Source of the DNA: CALARM01 sp964431735
GTDB lineage: Bacteria > Vulcanimicrobiota > SpSt-956 > JAKJGF01
Assembly: GCA_964431735.1 (NCBI GenBank)
Contig: CAYSLJ010000118.1
Coordinates: forward strand, 1 to 22,069
Length of the DNA: 22,069 nt
Reading direction: 5' to 3'
Shown: positions 15,843-22,069 of the stretch, piece after piece
Layout: the number at the start of each line of letters is the position of its first letter
How positions within the stretch are numbered: position 1 is the stretch's first letter
Position numbers and translations under genes: made by a program
Notes under the pieces: generated by a model
What the model was told of the DNA's origin: nothing
The model's input: the letters and a program-made list of their open reading frames with translations, nothing else
The model's database searches: none

Positions 15843-16073
15843 ATGGAAGAATCTTTAAAACTTATATTAAATAAACTGGACAAAATTGAAAGCAAAATTA
15901 CCCATCTGGAAGAAGGCCAGATAAGACTTGAAAAAAAAATTGATGATAATCTGGATTTAGTTTTAGAAGAACAAAGCAGGATATATAATAGCCTGGACGG
16001 TAAACTTGATAAAGTTATAGAGAAATTAGATAGTCACGAAATAAGGATTTCTGCCTTAGAAACAAGAGTTTAA
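15843..16073 (+). CDS. Small coiled-coil protein
   Basis: This 76-residue protein consists almost wholly of heptad repeats: IESKITHLEEGQIRLEKKID, then LDKVIEKLDSHEIRISALET. It has no membrane or enzymatic motif. AAGGAGATT lies 8-9 bp before the ATG. It follows the broken ribbon-helix-helix gene and lies just inside the right inverted repeat. Similar short coiled-coil proteins often follow ribbon-helix-helix genes in mobile DNA. The function is unknown; it probably dimerises or partners another protein. Confidence 0.7.
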   Translation: MEESLKLILNKLDKIESKITHLEEGQIRLEKKIDDNLDLVLEEQSRIYNSLDGKLDKVIEKLDSHEIRISALETRV

Positions 16074-16077
16074 TAGA

Positions 16078-16124
16078 GTGGAAAATCCTTCTGAAAATTG
16101 CACAAATTTTAAATAGATATCTCC
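16078..16124 (-). repeat. Inverted repeat, right copy
   Basis: This is the counterpart of 15429-15475 in opposite orientation (44 of 47). It ends CTCC at 16124, where the IS21-type end begins. The two copies bound a 696-bp unit. Confidence 0.8.
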
Positions 16125-16175
16125 TCGGAAAATGTACAGTAACGATATCCACCGCAAAAATGTACATCTATGTCC
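16125..16175 (-). mobile_element. IS21-family terminal region (remnant)
   Basis: The motif AAAATGTACA occurs twice in close succession, first after CGG and then as CCGCAAAAATGTACAT. This is the arrangement of the multiple transposase-binding sites at IS21-family ends. It lies downstream of the istB remnant on the same strand, as expected for the right end of such an element. Confidence 0.65.
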
Positions 16176-16290
16176 ACTGGTTCCAGTAGATGAAAATATT
16201 GCTATATTTTCTACTTTAATAGTATTAGAAGTATTAATATTCAATTTACTATTACACTGTAGTTTTAAACCTCTAACCATTAACGTTACC

Positions 16291-16481
16291 TTACTCTGAA
16301 GCTAACTTCTGCTGTTGATTGGATTGTTCTAAAACTCTTTCTTTCCCTTTTAGTCTGTAACTTTCTCCCTTGAAGTAATATACATCACCGTGATGCATCA
16401 ACCTGTCAAAGAGTTATCCTGAATAATTTTACCCCACTCAGTAAGGCTCTTGTTACTGGTAATTATAGTAGCTCTTTTTTT
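16291..16481 (-). pseudogene. istB: istB (IS21 helper ATPase) 3' remnant
   Basis: Reading the minus strand gives RATIITSNKSLTEWGKIIQD, then after a frameshift and small deletion LFDRLMHHGDVYYFKGESYR, ending KLASE and TAA at 16293-16291. These are the sensor and C-terminal motifs of IstB, the AAA+ helper of IS21 transposition. Everything upstream (Walker A and B) is lost; the remnant abuts a CRISPR repeat at 16482. It is non-functional. It marks an IS21 copy that entered the distal array and was then deleted. Confidence 0.85.
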
Positions 16482-16591
16482 GTCAGAAATGCTGTCCGAT
16501 TTTCAAGGACGTTGTCACAAACAGCTTAAAGACCAGTAGAAGCAATAGATCCATATCAGAAGAACTGTCCGATTTTCAAGGACGTTGTCAC
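16482..16591 (+). CRISPR. Orphan two-repeat remnant of the CRISPR array
   Basis: Two 37-bp repeats (16482-16518 and 16555-16591) flank one 36-bp spacer. They are in the same orientation as the main array, 2.35 kb away. The first has AAATG in place of AGAAC-type bases at positions 7-11 of the repeat (GTCAGAAATGCTGTCC). The second differs only at its first base (A for G). Such variation is typical of the leader-distal end, so this is most simply the old end of the same array. Confidence 0.93.
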
Positions 16592-16602
16592 ATATTGTTT
16601 GA

Positions 16603-16632
16603 TTGACATTTGCTTTGTTTTGAATCTATACT
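16603..16632 (+). promoter_or_regulatory. Strong sigma70-type promoter
   Basis: TTGACA (16603-16608) and TATACT (16627-16632) are 18 bp apart, 46 bp before the start at 16678. Confidence 0.7.
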
Positions 16633-16677
16633 CTGGGCAGAAAAGAAACATTAAAATCAAGGGTGGGGGAATCAGAA

Positions 16678-17109
16678 ATGATTCAGAAATTTTTGAATTG
16701 GTACAATAATCGACCGGTCAAAATAATTTTTGAAAATATTGATTTGAACAGGTTCGACAAAATTGAAAGGGATTCTGTTTTAAGAATGATAGCTGAAACC
16801 TATAACAGAATCCATTTTTCTGATTATGACTTTGTTGTTGACAAAGATTTTTCGAATCTGGACAATGTATATTTGGTAATTTATTATCAATTACCAAATG
16901 TTATGAATGCCAACGATTTGTCCAGATTCAAAGAAAAAATCAGATTAAAAACTCCCTCAGAAGATATGTATTACGAGGGAAAGTGGCTTGAAATATATGA
17001 AATTACCAAGAAACCTGCAATGATCGTAGTATTGCTGGAATATGAGATAGAAAAAAAACTAGCCCGCGAAATAGTCATTCCGAAGATATTTAACGCGGGA
17101 AAAATTTAA
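16678..17109 (+). CDS. Unknown 143-residue protein
   Basis: I do not recognise this protein. I chose the ATG at 16678 because GGGTGGGGGA lies just before it; a GTG at 16663 is within that purine run. The protein has alternating helices and strands, notably NVYLVIYYQLPN and PAMIVVLLEYEIEKKLAREI, with no cysteines, membrane segment or catalytic motif that I can name. It has its own promoter just after the orphan CRISPR repeats and stands alone. Its end faces the truncated kinase frame. A small cytoplasmic regulatory or immunity-type protein is possible, but no function can be claimed. Confidence 0.7.
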   Translation: MIQKFLNWYNNRPVKIIFENIDLNRFDKIERDSVLRMIAETYNRIHFSDYDFVVDKDFSNLDNVYLVIYYQLPNVMNANDLSRFKEKIRLKTPSEDMYYEGKWLEIYEITKKPAMIVVLLEYEIEKKLAREIVIPKIFNAGKI

Positions 17110-17125
17110 TATATACCTTTTTCAG

Positions 17126-17203
17126 AGGCCTCTCAAATAAATAAATTGAGAGGTAGGCATGGCGTTGATTTTTGAATAATTCATATAGTTTCTTTCTTAA
17201 TAC
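17126..17203 (+). repeat. Second copy of the insertion-sequence end
   Basis: It begins GAGGCCTCTCAAATAAATAA and matches 14129-14203 well over about 65 bp, including CTCTCAA/TTGAGAG. It replaces the 3' part of the kinase gene on the other strand: kinase homology stops at 17204, where this sequence ends. Confidence 0.65.
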
Positions 17204-17719
17204 TATTGGGGGTTTCTGGTTATGAATATATTCCAGAACCTGTAATACTTCTGTAGCCCATTCCAAAACTTTTTTTACAGGTAATTCTGGCTTACCATCT
17301 CGTGCCAATATAGTTTCTAAATCTTCACCCTCTACAAATGTCATAACAAGATAATATCTATTACAGTTAACAAAGTAATCAGATACTTCAGGTAGATTTG
17401 TATGATGTAAAGTATTAAGAAGGTTTGCTTCTCTTTTAAACCATTCAGCAGCCTGAGCATCCTGTTGAAGTGTAGCACCATAAGGCGGTAGAAGTTCTTT
17501 TATTGCAGAAATATTATCAAATTTTGTATCTACTGCTTTATATACAGCTCCCATACCGCCTGCTTTTATTAGATTAATAATTTTATAACGGTTTTTCAGT
17601 ATAGTTCCTGATTGAAGGATCCCATTGGGAGTAGAAATTTGCAATGAATTGGCACAATTATTACAGAATTTAGATTTAGCTCTGTTTTTTTGTCCGCATT
17701 TACTACAAAATATTGGCAT
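17204..17719 (-). pseudogene. Truncated zinc-ribbon Ser/Thr protein kinase
   Basis: The N-terminus is a double CxxC zinc ribbon (FCSKCGQKNRAKSKFCNNC). It is followed by the N-lobe of a Hanks-type kinase: glycine loop IKAGGMGAVYKAVD, the lysine in SAIKELLPP, the alpha-C glutamate in EWFKREANLL, and the hinge VMTFVEGEDLETIL. The protein should continue with the HRD and DFG motifs after YIHNQKPPI. Instead the frame enters foreign sequence and ends at 17090. Without the catalytic loop it cannot be an active kinase. AAAGAGAGAG precedes its ATG. Confidence 0.85.
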
Positions 17720-17779
17720 AAATCTCTCTCTTTTTTTAGTTTATTTTATTTCTTATTTTATTATACCCTTTTATAAGAA

Positions 17780-18331
17780 TTATTTTATGCACTGTACATC
17801 AATGTGTCTTACTTTGATATGCATACCACATCTTTCCTGTTGATTGGATGGTATTTTAAAAACTATGAAATAGATTCTTTCGTTACAACACATTAGTTTT
17901 AAATGTTCTAATTTTGGGTACATGTTTTTCCATAAAAGCCATGAAAAAAGATCATTTAATTTTTTTTCAGAAATACTCTCACTATCATATTCCAAAATAT
18001 TCATCAGAAAGAATATTTCCTTCAGCTTCCTTTTACTCCGCTTGATAATATTTTTCCAGTTCAATATCGCTTCTGAAAATTTTTGTATAAACAAATCAGT
18101 ATCCATGCTTACCATATTTTCCGGAACCAGCTGTATGTAAATATTGCCATCTTTTTTCTGGCAGTTCAAAGTAGAAATGTTTTCTTTTTTTATTATCTCT
18201 TTATTAACTTTCATCGCTTCTTCTGTCAAACGTTTAAATTCATATTCTCTGATTTTAACCGGGCAGGCTTGATTAAACACAAGATACACGTTCGATAATT
18301 TCTGTTTATTCTTTGATGTTGCTTCATTCAC
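17780..18331 (-). CDS. Unknown 183-residue protein
   Basis: I do not recognise this protein. The start is a GTG at 18331 with AGGAGGGG 6 bp upstream, a very strong ribosome site; no ATG is as well placed. It begins with a polar stretch, then NVYLVFNQACPVKIREYEF, a region of basic helices (WKNIIKRSKRKLKEIFFLM) and a C-terminal half with a cysteine pair (LMCCNERIYFIVFKIP). No membrane helix or known catalytic motif is evident. It is transcribed in the same direction as the HEAT-PIN gene 113 bp upstream and the kinase remnant downstream; whether they share a transcript is unclear. Confidence 0.65.
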   Translation of the reverse strand: MNEATSKNKQKLSNVYLVFNQACPVKIREYEFKRLTEEAMKVNKEIIKKENISTLNCQKKDGNIYIQLVPENMVSMDTDLFIQKFSEAILNWKNIIKRSKRKLKEIFFLMNILEYDSESISEKKLNDLFSWLLWKNMYPKLEHLKLMCCNERIYFIVFKIPSNQQERCGMHIKVRHIDVQCIK

Positions 18332-18444
18332 ATCTTTCCCCTCCTATCTATATGTTTTGTATTCACTCACAACACCTTTTTAACCAGGCCAGTATTTCAT
18401 AATGATTGTATTCCTCTTATTATTATATGTTTAATGGCTCATTA

Positions 18445-19230
18445 TTAAGCTTCATTATTTCCTTTTTGTTCGAATACATTTATTACTTCCCAAAACACTC
18501 CCGGAGATATAATTGGAATTCTTTTAAAAGATCTTAATAATAGTAAATGTTTATCCATACTAATAATATAATCTGCCTCTGCATCAACGGCACAGGATAA
18601 AAACATATTATCAGCCGGATCATCTTTTATAACACTAACTATGGTAGCAGGTGTGATAAATACTGCAAAATTCTTTATATACTTTATATATCTACAAATT
18701 TTTTTCTCCTTTAATCTATGTTCCTTTACAATTTTTGGACGTCTGATTACTTTATCAATTTCTTCCAGCATTACTCTATACATATATAAAGTAAAGTCAG
18801 TATTTTTCCATTTTTTTATTATTCGAGAACAACAGCCAGATGGCATAATAAGTGAATTTACAAAGATATTTGTATCCAGAACTATTTTAACCCTTTCAAA
18901 TTTTGTCTTTCCTGTTATATTTCTCAAAGCCTCTTTTGCATAACCTCTTTTTAAAACATTATTATTATCAAGCTCCTTAATTAAAGTACCAACAGCTTTT
19001 TTCCCAATTTCTTCAATTCCTTTCATTGCAGACATACTTACACATTTATTTTTATCACTGCAAAAATCTATTAAACTTTTAATAGATTTGTCACTCTTTA
19101 TATTCACCAGAATCTTGATAATTTCCATTTTATCTTCCTCTGAATTATACTTGAGACAATTAGTAAGCATATCTAGTGCCTCATCCTCAAATTCTTGAAG
19201 AAGTTCGATAAAACAAATCTTTTTTCTCAT
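18445..19230 (-). CDS. HEAT-repeat protein with C-terminal PIN ribonuclease domain
   Basis: I chose the ATG at 19230 (AAAGG upstream) over a TTG at 19257, giving 261 residues. Residues about 10-105 are paired helices of the HEAT type (EEDKMEIIKILVNIKSDKSI, then SMSAMKGIEEIGKKAVGTLI). From about 113 a PIN domain of the COG1569-like toxin type follows: KIVLDTNIFVNSL with D119, YRVMLEEIDKVIRRP with E156/E157, IKDDPADNMFL with D207, and ADYIISMDKHLLLL with D226. All four acidic metal ligands are present, so RNase activity is plausible. HEAT repeats fused to a PIN toxin-like domain are unusual and may provide a protein- or RNA-recognition scaffold. No antitoxin gene is adjacent. It lies 119 bp downstream of the sigma-like gene on the same strand. 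Confidence 0.8.
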   Translation of the reverse strand: MRKKICFIELLQEFEDEALDMLTNCLKYNSEEDKMEIIKILVNIKSDKSIKSLIDFCSDKNKCVSMSAMKGIEEIGKKAVGTLIKELDNNNVLKRGYAKEALRNITGKTKFERVKIVLDTNIFVNSLIMPSGCCSRIIKKWKNTDFTLYMYRVMLEEIDKVIRRPKIVKEHRLKEKKICRYIKYIKNFAVFITPATIVSVIKDDPADNMFLSCAVDAEADYIISMDKHLLLLRSFKRIPIISPGVFWEVINVFEQKGNNEA

Positions 19231-19349
19231 AATTTTAATTACCTTTATGAAATTCAATTAATTTCATATTCATCATAAAAAAATTATCTTCTCTCAGTTG
19301 TTTTACCTTTTATTATAACCCTGAATAAAGATTATCGTTACAAAAATTC

Positions 19350-20057
19350 TCAACTTAAGAGATCAAAAAAGTCTCCCTGTGTAAATTTCTCATATTCTCC
19401 CAGTAGATATTTACACCGTCTTATAATATCAAATTTTTTCTTTCTTGCCGTATTTTCATTTACCTCCAATATCTCACCTATTTTCTTATAAGAGTAACCT
19501 TCAAAAAATTTCAATTCCAGCAATTCAAAATCTTTATCTCTTATGAGTTTTTTTAGTGCCATTATAAGTTCTTTCATTATTTCGCAGGTAATCTTCTTCA
19601 TAAAAGATTTTTCATTATGTAATTTATAATTTTCATCTTCCAATGTACTTTTAGAGGCAACCTTTTTCATTCTTTTTCCTGTTAATTCAAGCTTTCTTCT
19701 CCTGTTATGGGCAGACTTAAATAGGTAATTAATAAGCTCGCTATCTGTTATAGTAAAAGAAGGTATATCTGACAATTTTTTCACCAGTCTTTCCCGGCAT
19801 TTAATACATAATATTATCAATTCAAATTCAGGGTTAATATCATTAGAGATACGGTTTTTAGTGGTGTTGAGTATATTCAGAATACTCTCTCTGATTTCCC
19901 CGAATATCTCTTTATCTGTATAAACAAAGTTTATAAAATCTTTCTCTTCTCTGTCTAAATCCTGATAATTTTTAATCGGAAGGAAAAACTTTCTTGCAAG
20001 CAGACCTTTTATTTTATATTCTATTTCCGTTTTTCTATCTGTATGATTTGTGTTCAT
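19350..20057 (-). CDS. Sigma-70 family factor, ECF-like
   Basis: This 235-residue protein carries a clear sigma region 4 at about 168-220: KLIRDKDFELLELKFFEGYS then KKIGEILEVNENTARKKKFD, a helix-turn-helix for the -35 element. Region 2 is weak but may lie at about 105-135 (INYLFKSAHNRRRKLELTGK), as in divergent ECF factors. The N-terminal 100 residues are unfamiliar. AAGGAGG precedes the ATG. Its upstream region carries a TGACACT box with TATAAT 19 bp later, the same motif as the RT operon and the divergent alpha-CTD gene, suggesting autoregulation. The last 21 codons and the downstream bases are duplicated at 21531-21626. It could instead be a sigma-like regulator that no longer forms holoenzyme. 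Confidence 0.75.
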   Translation of the reverse strand: MNTNHTDRKTEIEYKIKGLLARKFFLPIKNYQDLDREEKDFINFVYTDKEIFGEIRESILNILNTTKNRISNDINPEFELIILCIKCRERLVKKLSDIPSFTITDSELINYLFKSAHNRRRKLELTGKRMKKVASKSTLEDENYKLHNEKSFMKKITCEIMKELIMALKKLIRDKDFELLELKFFEGYSYKKIGEILEVNENTARKKKFDIIRRCKYLLGEYEKFTQGDFFDLLS

Positions 20058-20133
20058 TAAAGTTTCCTCCTTATAAAAAGACAGGATAATGAATTTTTTC
20101 AGTAATAAGCTAATAATCGCTATTCTGTTAATA

Positions 20134-20165
20134 ATTATAATTACCTGAATGAATTTACAGTGTCA
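20134..20165 (-). promoter_or_regulatory. Putative promoter of the sigma-like gene with TGACACT box
   Basis: On the minus strand TGACACT (20165-20159) is followed after 19 bp by TATAAT (20139-20134), 76 bp before the start. It is divergent to the box at 20232. Confidence 0.6.
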
Positions 20166-20231
20166 CATTTATAAGGAGTAAATCCAGTAAACATTTGAAA
20201 AAGTTTTTTATCCACATTTCATCAAAGAATC

Positions 20232-20264
20232 TGACACTTAAAAATGAACCATAAATCTTATAAT
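20232..20264 (+). promoter_or_regulatory. Putative promoter of the alpha-CTD gene with TGACACT box
   Basis: GAATCTGACACT (20227-20238) is followed after 20 bp by TATAAT (20259-20264). The 12-base core is identical to that before the RT gene (9854-9865). The start codon is 135 bp downstream, leaving a long leader in which I see no further clear motif. Confidence 0.6.
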
Positions 20265-20399
20265 AAGAATAAGAACAATTTTTTTATAACCAGATATGTT
20301 AAGAACGGGTTTGAAAGATGATAGTGAACAAGGGACTCACCTTTTAGTTTTTATAAATTATAGCCAATTTCATTAAAATTTGGAAAAGAGGTTGATTTT

Positions 20400-21221
20400 A
20401 TGAAAGAAATTGATCTTCTAAAAGAGGCAAGAAATATAATCCTCATGAAGTTATCATCGAGGAAAGAGGAACTTACTGGAATGATTAAGGATCCTGCTTT
20501 CCGTAACAGTCTTTCTGTAGATGAATTGTACTTTCTTTATGATAGTTTCTACAAATTACCTGTAGATATTTTAGAGCTTCCAGTAAGAGAGTACAATGGC
20601 TTACAAAAAATGAAAATTTTAACAATAGGGGATCTACTTGAAAAAACCCCACAGGATATACAGAATATAAGAAATTTTGGGAAAAAGTCAGTCAGTAATA
20701 TAAGAAATATATTAAGGCAGTTCGGGATTTTTCTCAGAGGTGATAGTGATATTTATGAAGAACCTGAGGAACCGGCAAAAGAATTAACATCTGAAGAATT
20801 AATGCAGTATGGAATTTATTCCGAAGATGATGATAGTGATATTTATAAAGAACTTGAAGAACCGGAAGAGGAAACAGATAATATATCATCTCCTGACATA
20901 CAGGACAATTATCAGGATGGTATGAATGGTTTTGAAATTACAGAAGAAGAAACAAACAGTTTACCAATAATGTGCAGAGCATATCGGGAAAATAAAAATG
21001 TAAGTAAAACTGTAGACCTCGTAATATCTGTTCTCCGTAAACTTAGAGATTCCAGTGATGAACTTCTCTGGAATTACTATAACGAAGATAACTTTATCAC
21101 TGCAGGTTTTTTCATTCCTTTCCTGAAGAAATTAATAAAATTCATAGAGAAAATTTTGGACTCTTTATATACAATTAGATGTGGGCCAGAATACATAGAA
21201 ATATTTGGATGGCCTGATTGA
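20400..21221 (+). CDS. Free-standing RNA polymerase alpha C-terminal-domain protein
   Basis: Residues about 57-113 of this 273-residue protein match the alpha-CTD of RNA polymerase: ILELPVREYNGLQKMKILTI then RNFGKKSVSNIRNILRQFGI. Counterparts of the E. coli DNA-binding residues R265, N268, G296, K298 and S299 are present as R63, N66, G94, K96 and S97, so it should bind AT-rich minor grooves. There is no alpha-NTD. An N-terminal helical region (1-50) precedes it. An acidic linker with two similar segments (DSDIYEEPEEP at 115-125 and DSDIYKELEEPEEE at 145-158) and a helical C-terminal domain (about 185-273) follow. It is divergent from the sigma-like gene and shares its TGACACT promoter motif. 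It may act as a DNA-binding transcription adaptor for that sigma. AAGAGGTTG precedes the ATG, and a 6-bp hairpin (21212-21236) lies over the stop. Confidence 0.8.
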   Translation: MKEIDLLKEARNIILMKLSSRKEELTGMIKDPAFRNSLSVDELYFLYDSFYKLPVDILELPVREYNGLQKMKILTIGDLLEKTPQDIQNIRNFGKKSVSNIRNILRQFGIFLRGDSDIYEEPEEPAKELTSEELMQYGIYSEDDDSDIYKELEEPEEETDNISSPDIQDNYQDGMNGFEITEEETNSLPIMCRAYRENKNVSKTVDLVISVLRKLRDSSDELLWNYYNEDNFITAGFFIPFLKKLIKFIEKILDSLYTIRCGPEYIEIFGWPD

Positions 21222-21419
21222 CGAATAAATTCAGGCTTTGAACTGAAGTCAGTAAAGATTTTAAAGGTTTTCTGGAAAAAGCTTCTGACGGGAAGGGAGA
21301 GAAAATGTAAAATCAATGATGTCTGCCCAATCAGGCGAAACCTTAATATCCATTGTTGTAAAAAATTTCGACCTGTGCAGTTAGAAATAAAAATTTAAAG
21401 AATTCAGAAAAATGTTCCT

Positions 21420-21487
21420 GTAGGGGCTTGATTTATCAAGCCCTCTTAGACGATATTGATAGACATGGGTTTAAATCAAACCCCTAC
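21420..21487. repeat. REP-like palindromic element
   Basis: The outer arms GTAGGGGCTTGATTTA and its imperfect complement TAAATCAAACCCCTAC enclose an inner palindrome GGGCTTGATTTATCAAGCCC. Elements of the form GTAGGGG...CCCCTAC are dispersed in many bacterial genomes. The gap 21222-21530 otherwise shows no gene. Confidence 0.7.
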
Positions 21488-21530
21488 TTTATATATAATT
21501 AAATTATGTTATTATAAAAGAATCTTTCTA

Positions 21531-21626
21531 TGTAAATATCTGCTGGAAGAATATGAGAAATTTACACAGGGAGATTTTTTTGATCTCTTAAGTTAAAAAT
21601 TGTCGTAACGAAAATCTTTGTTCAGG
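21531..21626 (+). pseudogene. Duplicated 3' end of the sigma-like gene
   Basis: The 21 codons CKYLLEEYEKFTQGDFFDLLS followed by TAA, plus about 30 bases downstream, match the end of the gene at 19350-20057 almost exactly (GEY becomes EEY, and the stop changes from TGA to TAA). The rest of the gene is absent. Similarity fades upstream of 21531. It indicates that the zinc protein at 21666 once followed a sigma gene of this type. Confidence 0.85.
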
Positions 21627-21665
21627 ATTAAATTAAGTAGATTATAGAAATTTCAAGAGGCCGGT

Positions 21666-21950
21666 ATGATGAAAAACAAAATAGATGACAGAAAAAATAA
21701 TGACCATGTCTCCTTAATTCATATATTTTATTATTATTTAAATAAAATGTCATACTGTGACAGAGATAAATTTCAAAATCATATAAAAAATTGCTATAAA
21801 TGCGGAAAATTTTTTGTAGATTTCGATGAAATTTTCGATCAGATATTTGTATCTTTTCTTAACGAAATAAAGGATGAAAGTAAAGATAAGATATTAGAGA
21901 CTATTTTTGATTGCTGTATAAAGGAAATTAAAGAAACTTCTGAATTTTAA
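21666..21950 (+). CDS. Putative zinc-binding anti-sigma-like protein
   Basis: This 94-residue protein contains FQNHIKNCYKCGKFF, an H-x3-C-x2-C motif (H39, C43, C46) as in zinc-associated anti-sigma factors, with a further Cys at 31. The rest is helical with no membrane helix, so it would be a soluble regulator. Immediately upstream is a fragment of a sigma gene 3' end, and sigma plus anti-sigma gene pairs are normally adjacent; this supports the call. Whether it controls the intact sigma-like factor at 19350 is inference. AGAGG precedes the start, and a second Met follows directly. Another start codon lies 23 bp downstream, so it was part of a longer operon. Confidence 0.6.
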   Translation: MMKNKIDDRKNNDHVSLIHIFYYYLNKMSYCDRDKFQNHIKNCYKCGKFFVDFDEIFDQIFVSFLNEIKDESKDKILETIFDCCIKEIKETSEF

Positions 21951-21973
21951 ATTTAATGGAGAGAAGGTAGAAG

Positions 21974-22009
21974 ATGGATAGAGAGTATCTGACTTACTCC
22001 CACGACTGA
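21974..22009 (+). pseudogene. Gene start interrupted by an insertion-sequence end
   Basis: An ATG with GGAGAGAAGG upstream opens a frame reading MDREYL, which then runs into a transposon-end hairpin and stops at 22007-22009. It is 23 bp after the anti-sigma-like gene, the expected position for the next operon gene. Too little is left to identify it. Confidence 0.35.
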
Positions 22010-22019
22010 AGATCGTGGG
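21999..22019. mobile_element. IS200/IS605-type terminal hairpin
   Basis: CCCACGA and TCGTGGG form a 7-bp stem with a 7-base loop, followed by GTTCTGGGG. This form (TCCCACGACTGAAG...CGTGGGGTTCT) is typical of ends of IS200/IS605 elements that carry tnpB. No transposase or tnpB frame is visible before the window ends, and I cannot tell the left from the right end. Confidence 0.55.
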
Positions 22020-22069
22020 GTTCTGGGGTCAAACAACGAATGCTTGATTAACTCAAGTCTTACTTCGTC

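Noticed and set aside
16056..16280. 74-codon minus-strand frame over the inverted repeat and IS21 end
   Set aside because: It crosses element boundaries and is explained by non-coding transposon sequence.

Overview
The window is an AT-rich (about one third G+C by eye) bacterial segment. It holds a type III CRISPR-Cas locus with a reverse transcriptase, a CRISPR array eroded by mobile elements, and a small regulatory island (sigma-like factor, free-standing RNA polymerase alpha-CTD protein, zinc anti-sigma-like protein). Two PD-(D/E)XK/AAA and Ser/Thr-kinase relics, transposon ends and small-repeat elements point to a genome rich in mobile DNA. I cannot name the species. Nothing here is a tRNA or rRNA.

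Layout. 1-8246: effector operon on the + strand, made of the C-terminal part of a Cas10/Csx11-like protein, a lysine-rich protein of unknown function, a Csm3-like Cas7, a Cas5/Csx10-like RAMP, a second unknown protein, a second Cas7-type RAMP broken by two identical tandem 348-bp MITEs, and Cas6. 8264-9739: a 5'-truncated AAA-ATPase-like/PD-(D/E)XK gene on the opposite strand, separating the effector and adaptation modules. 9911-12780: adaptation operon RT-cas1-cas2 followed by two small genes with similar hydrophobic N-termini, one carrying an excisionase-type helix-turn-helix. 12781-13229: hairpin, a degenerate copy of the RT gene's 3' end, and the leader with a sigma70-type promoter. 13230-14128: CRISPR array of 12 identical 37-bp repeats plus a truncated thirteenth, with 12 spacers of 35-37 bp. 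14129-16481: nested insertions (DDE transposase, a 696-bp unit with inverted ends carrying a broken ribbon-helix-helix gene and a coiled-coil gene, and an IS21 remnant). 16482-16591: orphan two-repeat remnant of the array. 16678-18331: two proteins of unknown function and a truncated zinc-ribbon protein kinase. 18445-21221: HEAT-PIN protein, sigma-like factor and divergent alpha-CTD protein. 21420-22069: REP-like palindrome, duplicated sigma 3' end, anti-sigma-like protein, and a gene start apparently interrupted by an IS200/IS605-type end.

How the parts may work together. The adaptation genes look intact and the array repeats are unmutated. The effector side is damaged: one cas7 is split, and the Cas10-like segment lacks a GGDD motif and has an in-frame stop at the window edge. 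The most interesting signal is a shared promoter-like motif, TGACACT followed after 19, 19 and 20 bp by TATAAT, upstream of the RT-cas1-cas2 operon, the sigma-like gene and the divergent alpha-CTD gene. This suggests, as inference only, that the sigma/alpha-CTD pair and the RNA-linked spacer-acquisition operon form one regulon.
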